A stretch of DNA of 64,000 nucleotides, from the NCBI GenBank assembly GCA_020445605.1, contig JAGRGH010000055.1:1-64000 (forward strand). The letters run 5' to 3'. This DNA comes from Chromatiales bacterium (GTDB taxonomy: Bacteria; Pseudomonadota; Gammaproteobacteria; JAGRGH01). Of this stretch, positions 53,893 through 64,000 are shown piece by piece (the first letter of the stretch is position 1; each line of letters starts with the position of its first letter). The translations under genes and the position numbers were made by a program. Under the pieces are notes generated by a model, which made no database searches, had not been told where the DNA came from, and saw nothing but the letters and a program-made list of their open reading frames with translations.

Positions 53893-55203
53893 CTAGATCA
53901 TGGCTTTTCGGATCTGCGCGAAGAAAAATCCGTCGCAGTCGTCGGGGTCGCCAGGCAGCAGCTGCCGGCCTGCACCGGCGACGCGCCCCCATGGCACGTC
54001 GATCGACCCGGACCGCGCGTCGGCGTGATGGGCGAGAAACCCCGCCACGACCTCGGCGTTTTCCGCGGGCAGGATCGAGCAGGTCGCATACAGAAGCAGC
54101 CCGCCGGGAGCGAGAGTCGGCCACAGCGCATCAAGGAGTTGGCGCTGGCGCGCGGCCAGCGGCGCGATATCGGCGGGCCTGCGCAACAGCTTGATGTCGG
54201 GGTGCCGACGGATGACGCCAGTTGCCGAACACGGCGCATCGAGCAGGATGCGGTCGAACGGCCGGCCGTCCCACCACGTATCCGCCGCTGCGGCGTCCGC
54301 CGCGACGCAATCGGCACGCAGGCCAAGCCGCGCCAACCCCGAGCGCACGGCATCAAGCCGGGCCGCGTCGCGGTCGATTGCGACCAGCTCCAGATCCCCG
54401 TCGGCGAGTTCCAGCAGGTGAGCGGTCTTGCCGCCCGGCGCGGCGCAGGCGTCCAGCACCCGCTGGCCCCGTTGCGCGCCGAGCAACGGCGCGGCGCGCT
54501 GCGCGGCGAGGTCCTGGATCGATACCAGACCGTCGGCAAAACCCGGCAGGGCGGCGACGTCGACCGGCTGATCCAGCCTCAAGGCATCAGTCCCCTCCGG
54601 CCCCGCAACGCACCCGATCCCGGCACCCGTGAGCCGCGACTGGAAATCCGCACGCGTGGTGCGTGCCCGGGTCACCCGCAGCCACATCGGCGGGCGCGCA
54701 TTGCCGGCCTCGACGATGGTCCGGACATCGTCCGGCCACACGCGCCCGATCTGTTCCAGCAGCCAGCGCGGATGGGCGGCACGCGCGGCCGGATCGGCGT
54801 CCGCCGCCGCCAGCCGTGCCTCGCGTTCACGCTGGTAGCGGCGCAGCACGGCGTTCAGCAACCCCACGGCCCAGGGTTTGCCGAGCGTACGCGCCGCCGC
54901 GACGGTCGCATGCACGGCCGCATGCGCCGGAACCCGCAGGTACTCGAGCTGGTAGATGCCGATCCACAGCAGCGCGTCGATATCACGATCGCGCGGCTTC
55001 ATCGGCCGTTCGAACAGGCCGCGCGCCAGCACCCCAAGGCGCGGCGCGAACCGGCACACGCCGTAGGCCAGTTCCCGCGCCAGCGGAGAGGCGGCACCAG
55101 CCAAATCGGCAAACGCCGCGTCCAGCGAGCGCCCCGCTCCGAGCACGGCGGCGAGCGCGCCGGCCGCGACCGCGCGTGGCTGTGCGCCGTCGGCGTCAGT
55201 CAC
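53893..55203 (-). CDS. rsmB: 16S rRNA (cytosine-967-C5)-methyltransferase RsmB
   Basis: 436 residues: an N-terminal NusB-like domain and a C-terminal SAM methyltransferase domain with DACAAPGGKTAHLLEL, the motif IV Cys in LLDAPCSATG, and the catalytic Cys in YATCSILPAENA. The start is GTG at 55203, overlapping the fmt stop by 8 bp. It stands in the standard def-fmt-rsmB order. Confidence 0.95.
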   Translation of the reverse strand: MTDADGAQPRAVAAGALAAVLGAGRSLDAAFADLAGAASPLARELAYGVCRFAPRLGVLARGLFERPMKPRDRDIDALLWIGIYQLEYLRVPAHAAVHATVAAARTLGKPWAVGLLNAVLRRYQREREARLAAADADPAARAAHPRWLLEQIGRVWPDDVRTIVEAGNARPPMWLRVTRARTTRADFQSRLTGAGIGCVAGPEGTDALRLDQPVDVAALPGFADGLVSIQDLAAQRAAPLLGAQRGQRVLDACAAPGGKTAHLLELADGDLELVAIDRDAARLDAVRSGLARLGLRADCVAADAAAADTWWDGRPFDRILLDAPCSATGVIRRHPDIKLLRRPADIAPLAARQRQLLDALWPTLAPGGLLLYATCSILPAENAEVVAGFLAHHADARSGSIDVPWGRVAGAGRQLLPGDPDDCDGFFFAQIRKAMI

Positions 55204-56134
55204 CGAAGCGCGCGTCCGCGAGATCGGCCGCATTGGCAAAGTCGGCCGCCGCCACGCGTCTGCGCCCCGGCAGCTGGATCTCGTCGAGCACCAGCAGCCC
55301 GGCCCCGCTACCCACGGCAACGCCGCCTTCAGACCGACCTGCGTATGCCCCGGGGGCCGCCGAGCCGTGCACGGCATGCGCCTGCCAGACGCGCAGGACC
55401 TCGCCCTGATAACGCGTGTGCGCCACCGGCCAGGGGTTGAACGCGCGCACGCGCCGGGCCAGCACCTCCGCCGGCAGTGCCCAGTCCAGCGCCGCCTCGG
55501 CCTTGTCGAGCTTCGCGGCATAGGTCGCCTGCGTAGAGTCCTGTGCGACCGCACGGGCGGTTCCAACCGCGAGTTCGTCCAGCGCCGCAACGAGCGCGCG
55601 GGCGCCGAGCGCGGCGAGCCGGTCGTGCAGGGTCTGCGCGGTGTCGTTGGCGCGAATCGGCTCGGGCCAGCGCGAGAGCATCGCGCCGGTGTCCAGGCCG
55701 GCGTCCATCTGCATGATGGTGATGCCGGTCTCCGGGTCGCCGGCGAGGATCGCGCGCTGGATCGGCGCAGCGCCGCGCCAGCGCGGCAACAGGGAGGCGT
55801 GCACGTTCACGCAACCCAGGCGTGGAACCTCCAGGATCGCCTGGGGCAGGATCAGCCCATAGGCCGCCACGACCATGACATCCGCCTGCAGGGCGCGCAG
55901 CTGGCCGGCGGAGTCGGCGTCACGCAGCGTTCGCGGCTGCGCGACCGGAACCCCCCCTGCCAGTGCGAGTTGCTTGACCGGGCCAGGCGACAGCTTTTGG
56001 CCGCGCCCGGACGGTCGATCCGGCTGGGTGTACACCGCGACGACTTCGTGCCGGCTTTCGAGCAGCGTCGCGAGCAGCACCGCGGCAAATTCAGGCGTGC
56101 CGGCAAACACCACCCGCAGGGCGGCCGCAGTCAT
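55196..56134 (-). CDS. fmt: Methionyl-tRNA formyltransferase Fmt
   Basis: Formylates initiator Met-tRNA. 312 residues: VVFAGTPEFAAVLL, the active-site CVNVHASLLPRWRGAAPIQR with Asn and His, and the Asp in DAGLDTGAML. The C-terminal OB-like domain is present. It lies 44 bp after def. Confidence 0.96.
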   Translation of the reverse strand: MTAAALRVVFAGTPEFAAVLLATLLESRHEVVAVYTQPDRPSGRGQKLSPGPVKQLALAGGVPVAQPRTLRDADSAGQLRALQADVMVVAAYGLILPQAILEVPRLGCVNVHASLLPRWRGAAPIQRAILAGDPETGITIMQMDAGLDTGAMLSRWPEPIRANDTAQTLHDRLAALGARALVAALDELAVGTARAVAQDSTQATYAAKLDKAEAALDWALPAEVLARRVRAFNPWPVAHTRYQGEVLRVWQAHAVHGSAAPGAYAGRSEGGVAVGSGAGLLVLDEIQLPGRRRVAAADFANAADLADARFGD

Positions 56135-56178
56135 GGGATCGTGCTCGCTTTGTTCCGAGGTGCGCAGGGCGCTGCGCG

Positions 56179-56715
56179 TCAGATGGCCACGCTGCGCGTC
56201 GGGGTGTCCTCGACCGTGCCCTCGCGCTCGGCCTTCAGCAGTTTCTTGCGGATGCGGTCACGCTTGAGCGTGGACAGATAATCCACGAACAGCTTTCCGT
56301 CGAGGTGGTCGATCTCGTGCTGGATGCACACCGCGAGCAAGCCCTCGGCCTCCAGTTCGAACGGCTTGCCGTCGCGGTCGAGTGCGCGCACGCGCACGTT
56401 GTTGGCACGGGTGACGGTCTCGAAAAAGCCCGGCACCGACAGACAGCCCTCGTCCATCTGGAACTGCCCGCTGCGCTCGATGATTTCCGGGTTGATGAAC
56501 GCCCGGGGTTCGTCGCGCTCCTCGGAGATGTCGATGACGACCACGCGCTTGCCGACGTTGACCTGGATCGCGGCCAGCCCGATTCCCGGCGCGGCATACA
56601 TGGTCTCGAACATGTCGTCGACCAGCCGGCGCACGCCGTCGTCGACCTCGTTCACGGGCTGCGCCTTGTTCCGAAGCCTGGGGTCGGGAAAATGCAGAAT
56701 GTTCAGCAAAGCCAC
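56179..56715 (-). CDS. def: Peptide deformylase Def
   Basis: Removes the N-formyl group from new proteins. 178 residues with the three motifs [17 protein letters not shown] and the zinc-binding [12 protein letters not shown]. The start is GTG at 56715 with GAGGTGAT 7 nt upstream. It leads the def-fmt-rsmB-ntrYX-trkAH run and is divergent from the LysM gene. Confidence 0.97.
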   Translation of the reverse strand: MALLNILHFPDPRLRNKAQPVNEVDDGVRRLVDDMFETMYAAPGIGLAAIQVNVGKRVVVIDISEERDEPRAFINPEIIERSGQFQMDEGCLSVPGFFETVTRANNVRVRALDRDGKPFELEAEGLLAVCIQHEIDHLDGKLFVDYLSTLKRDRIRKKLLKAEREGTVEDTPTRSVAI

Positions 56716-56856
56716 CTAAATCACCTCAAAGGCTGCGGACAATTCTAGAAGATTGCGCTAACATCATGATTGCGGTGCCGGAATCTGTGAACGCGTTGGC
56801 ACCAATCCATATCGCAGCCGGTTAGACTCCGGAGCTATATAAGGATAACTGCCATC

Positions 56857-57882
56857 ATGCTCAACGCCAAACCCCTGATCGCGCTGGCCGGCGCCGCGCT
56901 GCTCGCGCTCGGCGCAACCGCCGCCGACCTGAATCCGGCGCATCCCGACCGCTACATCGTCCAGCGCGGCGACACGCTCTGGGACATCGCCGCGCGATTC
57001 CTGAACAAGCCCTGGGAATGGCCCGAGATCTGGCAGGTCAACCCGCAGGTCGACAACCCGCACCTGATCTATCCGGGCGACGAACTGGTCATGACCTACG
57101 CCGACGGCCGGCCGCTGCTGACACGCAGCGGCAAGCGCACCGTGCGATTGTCGCCGGGCGTGCGGCGCTCGCCGATTGACCAGGCCATCCCGACCATCCC
57201 GATCGAACATATCGCACCGTTCCTGACCGAACCGCTGGTCGTCGACGAGGGCGAACTCGAGGCGGCGCCCTATATCGTCGCGTTTGCGGACGAACATATC
57301 GCCGGCGGCACCGGCCAGAACGTCTACGCGCGTAATCTGCGTCCGGGCCTCGATCACCAGGTTTACCGACCCGGCAAACCGCTGCTGGATTCCGAAACGA
57401 AGGAACTGCTCGGGCACGAGGCCATCTTTGTCGGCGACGCCCGGCGCGTGCGCGACGGCGATCCGGCAACCCTGACCCTGACCAGCACCACGCGCGAGGC
57501 CCTCGTCGGTGACCGCCTGCTGCCCACACCGGACGCCGAACTGCGCACAAACTTCATGCCGCACGCACCGAACCACAACGTTCGTGGCCACATCATCCGG
57601 GTGCTCGACGGCGTCAACCAGATCGGATCGCTGCGGATCGTGACCATCGATCGCGGCGGCTGGGACGGCCTCGAACCCGGCCACGTGCTGCTGGTCGAGC
57701 AGGCCGGCGAGACCATCAAGGACCCGGTCAGCCCCGATCCCAAGGACACGGTTCGGCTGCCCGATGAACCCGCAGGAACCGTGCTGATCTTCCGCACCTT
57801 TCCGCGCGTGAGCTACGGGCTGGTGATGTCGGCGATTCGCGCGATCCATCTCGACGACATCGTCCGCACGCCCGACCGCTGA
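56857..57882 (+). CDS. LysM peptidoglycan-binding protein
   Basis: 341 residues with a signal peptide (to about residue 23). A single LysM domain follows at about 32-82, YIVQRGDTLWDIAARFLNKP with IWQVNP and IYPGDEL. A long C-terminal beta-rich domain of unknown role makes up the rest. The family gene precedes dprA in many gammaproteobacteria. Ribosome site AAGGA lies 8 nt before the ATG. Confidence 0.9.
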   Translation: MLNAKPLIALAGAALLALGATAADLNPAHPDRYIVQRGDTLWDIAARFLNKPWEWPEIWQVNPQVDNPHLIYPGDELVMTYADGRPLLTRSGKRTVRLSPGVRRSPIDQAIPTIPIEHIAPFLTEPLVVDEGELEAAPYIVAFADEHIAGGTGQNVYARNLRPGLDHQVYRPGKPLLDSETKELLGHEAIFVGDARRVRDGDPATLTLTSTTREALVGDRLLPTPDAELRTNFMPHAPNHNVRGHIIRVLDGVNQIGSLRIVTIDRGGWDGLEPGHVLLVEQAGETIKDPVSPDPKDTVRLPDEPAGTVLIFRTFPRVSYGLVMSAIRAIHLDDIVRTPDR

Positions 57883-57895
57883 CAGCCGCGCCGGC

Positions 57896-59005
57896 ATGGA
57901 GGCACGTCGCGCATGGCTGGCGCTGCACCGGGCACCCGGCATCGGCTCCACGCGCCTGCGCGAGGCCCTCGCAAGGGCCGGCGACGCGCCCGCGGTGCTC
58001 GCCGCGGGACCGGCCGCGTGGCGTGAGCTCGGCTTTCCCGAACCCGCCCGCGACTGGCTGGCGGCGCCGGACCATGCTCGGCTCGACACCGACCTGCGCT
58101 GGCTGGACGCGCCGGCGAACCACCTGATCCTGCCGGGCGACGCGGCCTGGCCGGTCCTGCTCGAGGCCATCGACGACCCGCCGGCCGGACTGTTCGTGAC
58201 CGGCGACCCGGGTCTTCTCGCCGCGCCCCAGCTCGCCATCGTCGGCTCGCGCAGCGCGACCGCAGGCGGACTCGACAACGCGCGCGCCTTCGCGCGTTAT
58301 CTCGCCGGACTGGGTTTGGTGATCACCTCCGGCATGGCCCACGGCATCGACGCGGCAGCGCATCGCGGCGCACTCGATGCGGGCGCGCCGACACTGGCCG
58401 TACTCGGCTGCGGCACGGACGTGATCTATCCAGCCGCGCACGCGCAGCTCCAGTCGGCCATCACGTCGGCGGGCGCCACCGTCAGCGAATTTGCGCCCGG
58501 CACGCCGGCGCGCGCCGGACACTTTCCGCGGCGCAACCGCATCATCAGCGGCCTGTCGCTGGGCGTGCTGGTCGTCGAGGCAGCACCGCGCAGCGGCTCG
58601 CTGATCACCGCGCGGCTCGCCGCCGAACAGGGTCGCGAGGTGTTCGCGATTCCCGGTTCGATTCACAACCCGCAGGCCCGCGGCTGCCACCAGCTCATTC
58701 GCGAGGGCGCGAAACTCATCGAGACGGCGCAGGAAATCATCGAGGAACTCGGCCCGCTCGCGGCCGTCGGCGCCGCGCGCAGGCCCGCCGCCGCGACACC
58801 CCGCGGTGGCGCTGAATTCACCCCGGACGCCGATCACCAGCGCCTGCTCGAAGCCATGGGTTTTGACCCGGTCAGCATGGACCAGCTGTGCGAACGCACC
58901 GGGATGCGTGCCGCGGAGGTCTCCTCGATGCTTCTGGTTCTGGAACTTGACGGTCGGGTATCATCCGCGCCCGGCGGCCGTTACCAGCGCCTGCGCGCGG
59001 GCTGA
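57896..59005 (+). CDS. dprA: DNA processing protein DprA
   Basis: Loads RecA on incoming single-stranded DNA during transformation. 369 residues: an N-terminal SAM/HhH part, the Rossmann domain with IVGSRSATAGG, ITSGMAHGIDAAAH, GCGTDVIYP and RNRIISGLS, and a C-terminal winged-helix (MDQLCERTGMRAAEVSSMLL). It lies 13 bp after the LysM gene. Presence of dprA alone does not show competence. Confidence 0.95.
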   Translation: MEARRAWLALHRAPGIGSTRLREALARAGDAPAVLAAGPAAWRELGFPEPARDWLAAPDHARLDTDLRWLDAPANHLILPGDAAWPVLLEAIDDPPAGLFVTGDPGLLAAPQLAIVGSRSATAGGLDNARAFARYLAGLGLVITSGMAHGIDAAAHRGALDAGAPTLAVLGCGTDVIYPAAHAQLQSAITSAGATVSEFAPGTPARAGHFPRRNRIISGLSLGVLVVEAAPRSGSLITARLAAEQGREVFAIPGSIHNPQARGCHQLIREGAKLIETAQEIIEELGPLAAVGAARRPAAATPRGGAEFTPDADHQRLLEAMGFDPVSMDQLCERTGMRAAEVSSMLLVLELDGRVSSAPGGRYQRLRAG

Positions 59006-59115
59006 TTCCCGACGCCGCACACCGCAGTTCGCCGGCCGCCGTCGGCGCACGGCGACCATTGCCACGCAACCTTCCGGCTTGACGTAGCCGCCCGGCGCCC
59101 TATCCTGCATCGCCC

Positions 59116-61413
59116 ATGAACCTCGTCGTCGTCGAATCTCCGGCCAAGGCCAAGACCATCAAGAAGTACCTGGGCAAGGACTTCGAGGTGCTGGCCTCCT
59201 ATGGTCACGTGCGCGATCTCGTCCCCAAGGAGGGCGCGGTCGACCCGAACAACGGCTACTCGATGCGCTACGAACTGATCGAGCGCAACGAGAAACACAT
59301 GCAGGCGATCGCCAAGGCGCTGAAAAAGGCCGACGCCCTGTATCTCGCGACCGACCCGGATCGCGAGGGCGAGGCCATTTCCTGGCACATCGTCGAGCAT
59401 CTGAACCATCGCAAACAGCTTGGCGACCGGCCGGTGCATCGCGTGGCGTTCAACGAAATCACCAAGCGCGCGGTGCAGGACGCCATCGCACATCCGCGCG
59501 AGCTTTCGCGCGATCTGGTCAATGCGCAGCAGGCGCGGCGTGCGCTCGACTATCTGGTCGGCTTCAATCTCTCGCCGCTGCTCTGGCGCAAGGTTCGCCG
59601 CGGGCTGTCGGCCGGACGCGTACAGAGTCCGGCGCTGCGCCTGATCGTCGAGCGCGAGCTGGAAATCGAGGCGTTCGTCGCGCGCGAATACTGGACGATC
59701 GAGGCCGACTGCGCGAAGGACCAGCAGCGCTTCACGGCCAGACTCACACACCTGGCCGGCGAAAAGGTCGAGCAGTTCACCTTGACCGAAGGCACCGGCG
59801 CGCACGCGGCGCGCGAGGCGATCGAGCGCGCCGCCAAGGGCGAGCTCACGGTCGCGGCGGTCGAGCGCAAGCAGCGTCGGCGCAATCCGGCGGCGCCGTT
59901 CACGACCTCCACGCTGCAACAGGAGGCGGCGCGCAAGCTCGGTTTCACGGCCCAGCGCACCATGCGCGTCGCCCAGCAGCTCTATGAAGGCGTGGACACC
60001 GGCGACGGCGCGGTCGGTCTGATCACCTACATGCGTACGGACTCCGTGCAGCTCGCGGCCGAGGCCGTGGCCCAGGTTCGCGAACTCATCGCGACGCGTT
60101 ACGGCGCCGCGGCGCTGCCCGAGGCGCCGCGCGTCTACAAGACCAAGGCGAAGAACGCCCAGGAGGCCCACGAGGCCGTGCGGCCAACGTCGTTCGAACG
60201 CCTGCCCGATTCGCTCAAGGCCCACCTCAGTCGCGATCAGCAGCGGCTCTACGAACTGATCTGGAAGCGCGCCGTTGCCAGTCAGATGCTGCATGCGACG
60301 ATCGACCAGGTCGCCGTCGACCTCGACGCCGGGGACGGCCACCGGCTGCGCGCGAACGGCTCGACAGTGGCCGACCCGGGTTTCATGCAGGTGTATCTGG
60401 AGGGCGTCGACGACGCCAAATCCGGCGACGAGGACGAGCGCACCCTGCCGCCGCTGGCCGAGGGCGAGCGCATCCGGCTCGAGACCCTGCGCGCCGACCA
60501 GCATTTCACCGAGCCGCCGCCGCGTTACTCGGAAGCGTCGCTGGTCAAGGCGCTCGAGGAATTCGGCATCGGTCGCCCATCGACCTATGCGTCGATCATC
60601 TCGACGCTGGAGCAGCGCGAGTATGTCCAGCTCGACAAGAAGCGCTTCGTGCCGACCGACGTCGGCCGCGTGGTCAACCGCTTCCTGACGCTGTACTTCA
60701 CCCAGTATGTCGACTACGACTTCACCGCGCGCCTTGAGGACGAACTCGATGCCGTCTCGCGCGGCGAAAAGGACTGGATTCCGCTGCTGGAATCGTTCTG
60801 GCGGCCGTTCAAGGACAAGGTCGACGACACCGAGCAGAACGTCCGGCGCAGCGACGTCACCCAGGAACAGACCGACGAGGACTGCCCGAAGTGCGGCAAG
60901 AAGCTGGCGATCCGACTCGGTCGTCACGGCCGCTTCATCGGCTGCACGGGCTATCCGGAATGCGATTACACCCGTGACCTCGAAGCCCGCGCCGACGCGC
61001 CGGCCCCCGAGGCCGAGGTCGTCGAGGGCCGCAGCTGTCCACAATGCGGTTCGCAACTGCTGGTCAAGAACGGCCGCTATGGCAAGTTCATCGGTTGCAG
61101 CGGCTATCCCGACTGCCGCTTCATCGAACCCCTGGACAAGCCCGAAGATACGGGCGTGCGCTGCCCGCAGTGCCACGCCGGCACGCTGCTCAAGCGCAAG
61201 TCGCGGCGCGGCAAGGTGTTCTATTCGTGTTCGACCTATCCGAGCTGCGACTACGCGGTCTGGAACCCGCCGCTGGCCGAGCTCTGCCCGAAATGCCGCT
61301 GGCCGATCATGACCATCAAGACCACCAAGCGTTACGGCGCACAGAAGGTCTGCCCGCAGAAGAACTGTGCCCACACCGAGCCGTACGACGGCGACCCGCC
61401 CGCTTCCAGCTGA
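59116..61413 (+). CDS. topA: DNA topoisomerase I TopA
   Basis: Relaxes negative supercoils. A 765-residue type IA enzyme: Toprim domain (VVVESPAKAKTI, DPDREGEAISW), catalytic Tyr305 in LITYMRTDS, and four C-terminal four-cysteine zinc motifs (CPKCGKKL, CPQCGSQL, CPQCHAGTL, CPKCRWPI). It is slightly shorter than the E. coli enzyme. Confidence 0.97.
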   Translation: MNLVVVESPAKAKTIKKYLGKDFEVLASYGHVRDLVPKEGAVDPNNGYSMRYELIERNEKHMQAIAKALKKADALYLATDPDREGEAISWHIVEHLNHRKQLGDRPVHRVAFNEITKRAVQDAIAHPRELSRDLVNAQQARRALDYLVGFNLSPLLWRKVRRGLSAGRVQSPALRLIVERELEIEAFVAREYWTIEADCAKDQQRFTARLTHLAGEKVEQFTLTEGTGAHAAREAIERAAKGELTVAAVERKQRRRNPAAPFTTSTLQQEAARKLGFTAQRTMRVAQQLYEGVDTGDGAVGLITYMRTDSVQLAAEAVAQVRELIATRYGAAALPEAPRVYKTKAKNAQEAHEAVRPTSFERLPDSLKAHLSRDQQRLYELIWKRAVASQMLHATIDQVAVDLDAGDGHRLRANGSTVADPGFMQVYLEGVDDAKSGDEDERTLPPLAEGERIRLETLRADQHFTEPPPRYSEASLVKALEEFGIGRPSTYASIISTLEQREYVQLDKKRFVPTDVGRVVNRFLTLYFTQYVDYDFTARLEDELDAVSRGEKDWIPLLESFWRPFKDKVDDTEQNVRRSDVTQEQTDEDCPKCGKKLAIRLGRHGRFIGCTGYPECDYTRDLEARADAPAPEAEVVEGRSCPQCGSQLLVKNGRYGKFIGCSGYPDCRFIEPLDKPEDTGVRCPQCHAGTLLKRKSRRGKVFYSCSTYPSCDYAVWNPPLAELCPKCRWPIMTIKTTKRYGAQKVCPQKNCAHTEPYDGDPPASS

Positions 61414-61426
61414 AGGAGCCCGATTC

Positions 61427-61901
61427 ATGACCAAACCATTCGTTGCCGTCCTCATGGGCTCGGATTCCGATCTGCCCGTCATGCAGGCCACGCTCGATAC
61501 GCTGAGCGCGCTGGAGATTCCCTGGGAGGTGCGCGTGACCTCCGCGCATCGCACGCCGGCGGCGACCCATGAGTATGTGCACGGCGCGGAAAAGCGCGGC
61601 TGTGCCGTATTCATCGCCGCCGCCGGGTTGGCGGCGCATCTCGCCGGCACGGTCGCCGGCCTGACCACCAAGCCGGTCATCGGCGTGCCGCTGGCGGCCG
61701 GATCGCTCGGCGGCTTCGATTCCCTGCTCTCGACCGTGCAGATGCCCGGCGGCATTCCCGTCGCCTGCGTGGCGATCGGCAAGGCCGGCGCCACGAACGC
61801 GGGCTACCTCGCCGCGCAGATGCTCGCGATCGCCGATCCCGCCATCGACCAGCGCATTCGCGCCGATCGCGAAAAGAAGGCCGCGGCCGTACTGGCCAAG
61901 A

Positions 61902-61930
<29 letters not shown>
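61427..61930 (+). CDS. purE: N5-carboxyaminoimidazole ribonucleotide mutase PurE
   Basis: A purine synthesis enzyme (class I) that converts N5-CAIR to CAIR. 167 residues with VLMGSDSDLPVM, TSAHRTPAAT and the AAGLAAHLAG loop. purK is not in the window. The 3' end overlaps tsaC by 29 bp. AAGGAG lies 8 nt before the ATG. Confidence 0.96.
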
Positions 61931-63758
<1,828 letters not shown>

Positions 63759-63769
63759 GTGGCCATAGC

Positions 63770-63994
63770 TCAACGGCGGCTGTCCGCTTCCCGCTCCACG
63801 TTGCCGCTGCGGTCGGTGATCTCCGGATAGGGCTCGAGCGCGGCCTGCGAGGTCCGCACCATCGGTACGAACGGCACCTGCGCTTCGAGTGCGACCGGCG
63901 CGCGCCGCGTACGGCGCCACAGGCCGTAGACCCCGACCACCCCGAGTACCGCGGACGAGATCAGCGCGAACATGCGCTCGCCGAACAGCTGCAT
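63770..63994 (-). CDS. Small single-pass membrane protein, possibly incomplete at window edge
   Basis: 74 residues from ATG 63994; the frame is still open at position 64000, so the real start may lie outside. One hydrophobic helix (about FALISSAVLGVVGVYGLW) is followed by a basic stretch and a soluble tail. I do not recognise a family. It is convergent with the DUF2007 gene, 11 bp apart. Confidence 0.5.
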   Translation of the reverse strand: MQLFGERMFALISSAVLGVVGVYGLWRRTRRAPVALEAQVPFVPMVRTSQAALEPYPEITDRSGNVEREADSRR

Positions 63995-64000
63995 CGGTCC

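Noticed and set aside
51202-55440. Very long open frame (1412 codons) on the plus strand
   Set aside because: It is antisense to ntrY, DUF4390, rsmB and fmt, whose motifs are unmistakable. High GC with strong third-position bias leaves such antisense frames open.
58981-61794. 937-codon open frame opposite topA and purE
   Set aside because: The plus strand carries complete TopA and PurE with all motifs; the antisense product is low-complexity and has no family features.

Overview
The window is about 64 kb of compact, high-GC chromosome from a gammaproteobacterium. The evidence is the 16S rRNA 5' end, MetA-type methionine synthesis, the dtd-his-tat run, the coaBC-dut-algC-argB order, a Crc-like nuclease gene divergent from pyrE, and the rsmB-DUF4390-ntrYX-trkAH order. 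A Chromatiales or Xanthomonadales-like lineage fits but cannot be fixed from the sequence. I see no prophage, transposase, CRISPR array or tRNA gene. Genes lie very close together and many are joined by 4-bp ATGA/GTGA/TTGA overlaps.

Layout. 1-670: the 5' part of a 16S rRNA gene (minus strand) with its leader, a boxA and tandem promoters. 690-8865 (minus): one long transcription unit, dtd-hisBHAFI-SYLF-hisE-tatABC-DUF255 thioredoxin protein. 9017-13302: a DUF6901 protein, prolyl aminopeptidase, a 268-bp MITE and typA. 13388-18632 (plus): galT-like, dynamin-like GTPase, P-loop ATPase, metA. 18636-28446: ampG and a Crc-like exonuclease III, pyrE, a TSUP permease, a DUF4124 protein, then coaBC-dut-algC-like-argB. 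28569-32840: radC, rpmB-rpmG, a lone hydantoinase A subunit and mutM. 32860-45568: a mixed region with an SGNH protein, a DUF3592/orphan pair, an aminopeptidase lipoprotein, a second exonuclease III, an SH3b protein, prlC, a GIDE protein with lemA, a gamma carbonic anhydrase, aroE, hemB, a DUF302 protein and an MlaC-like protein. 45667-56715 (minus): def-fmt-rsmB-DUF4390-ntrY-ntrX-trkA-trkH-TPR-cysteine hydrolase. 56857-63758 (plus): LysM-dprA-topA-purE-tsaC-hemF-DUF2007.

Most genes are housekeeping: histidine, arginine, pyrimidine, purine, shikimate, haem and coenzyme A synthesis, Tat export, translation start and tRNA/rRNA modification, DNA repair, and potassium uptake under a two-component system.

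The most unusual object is the 828-residue membrane protein in the algC position (24323-26809). It keeps the phosphomannomutase fold but has lost the key residues of all four active-site loops, so it looks like a membrane-anchored pseudoenzyme. Other points of interest are an NtrX-type regulator without the GAFTGA loop, a repeat family with conserved hairpins (two 110-bp copies and a fragment), a MITE that supplies the typA stop codon, and several uncharacterised gene pairs.
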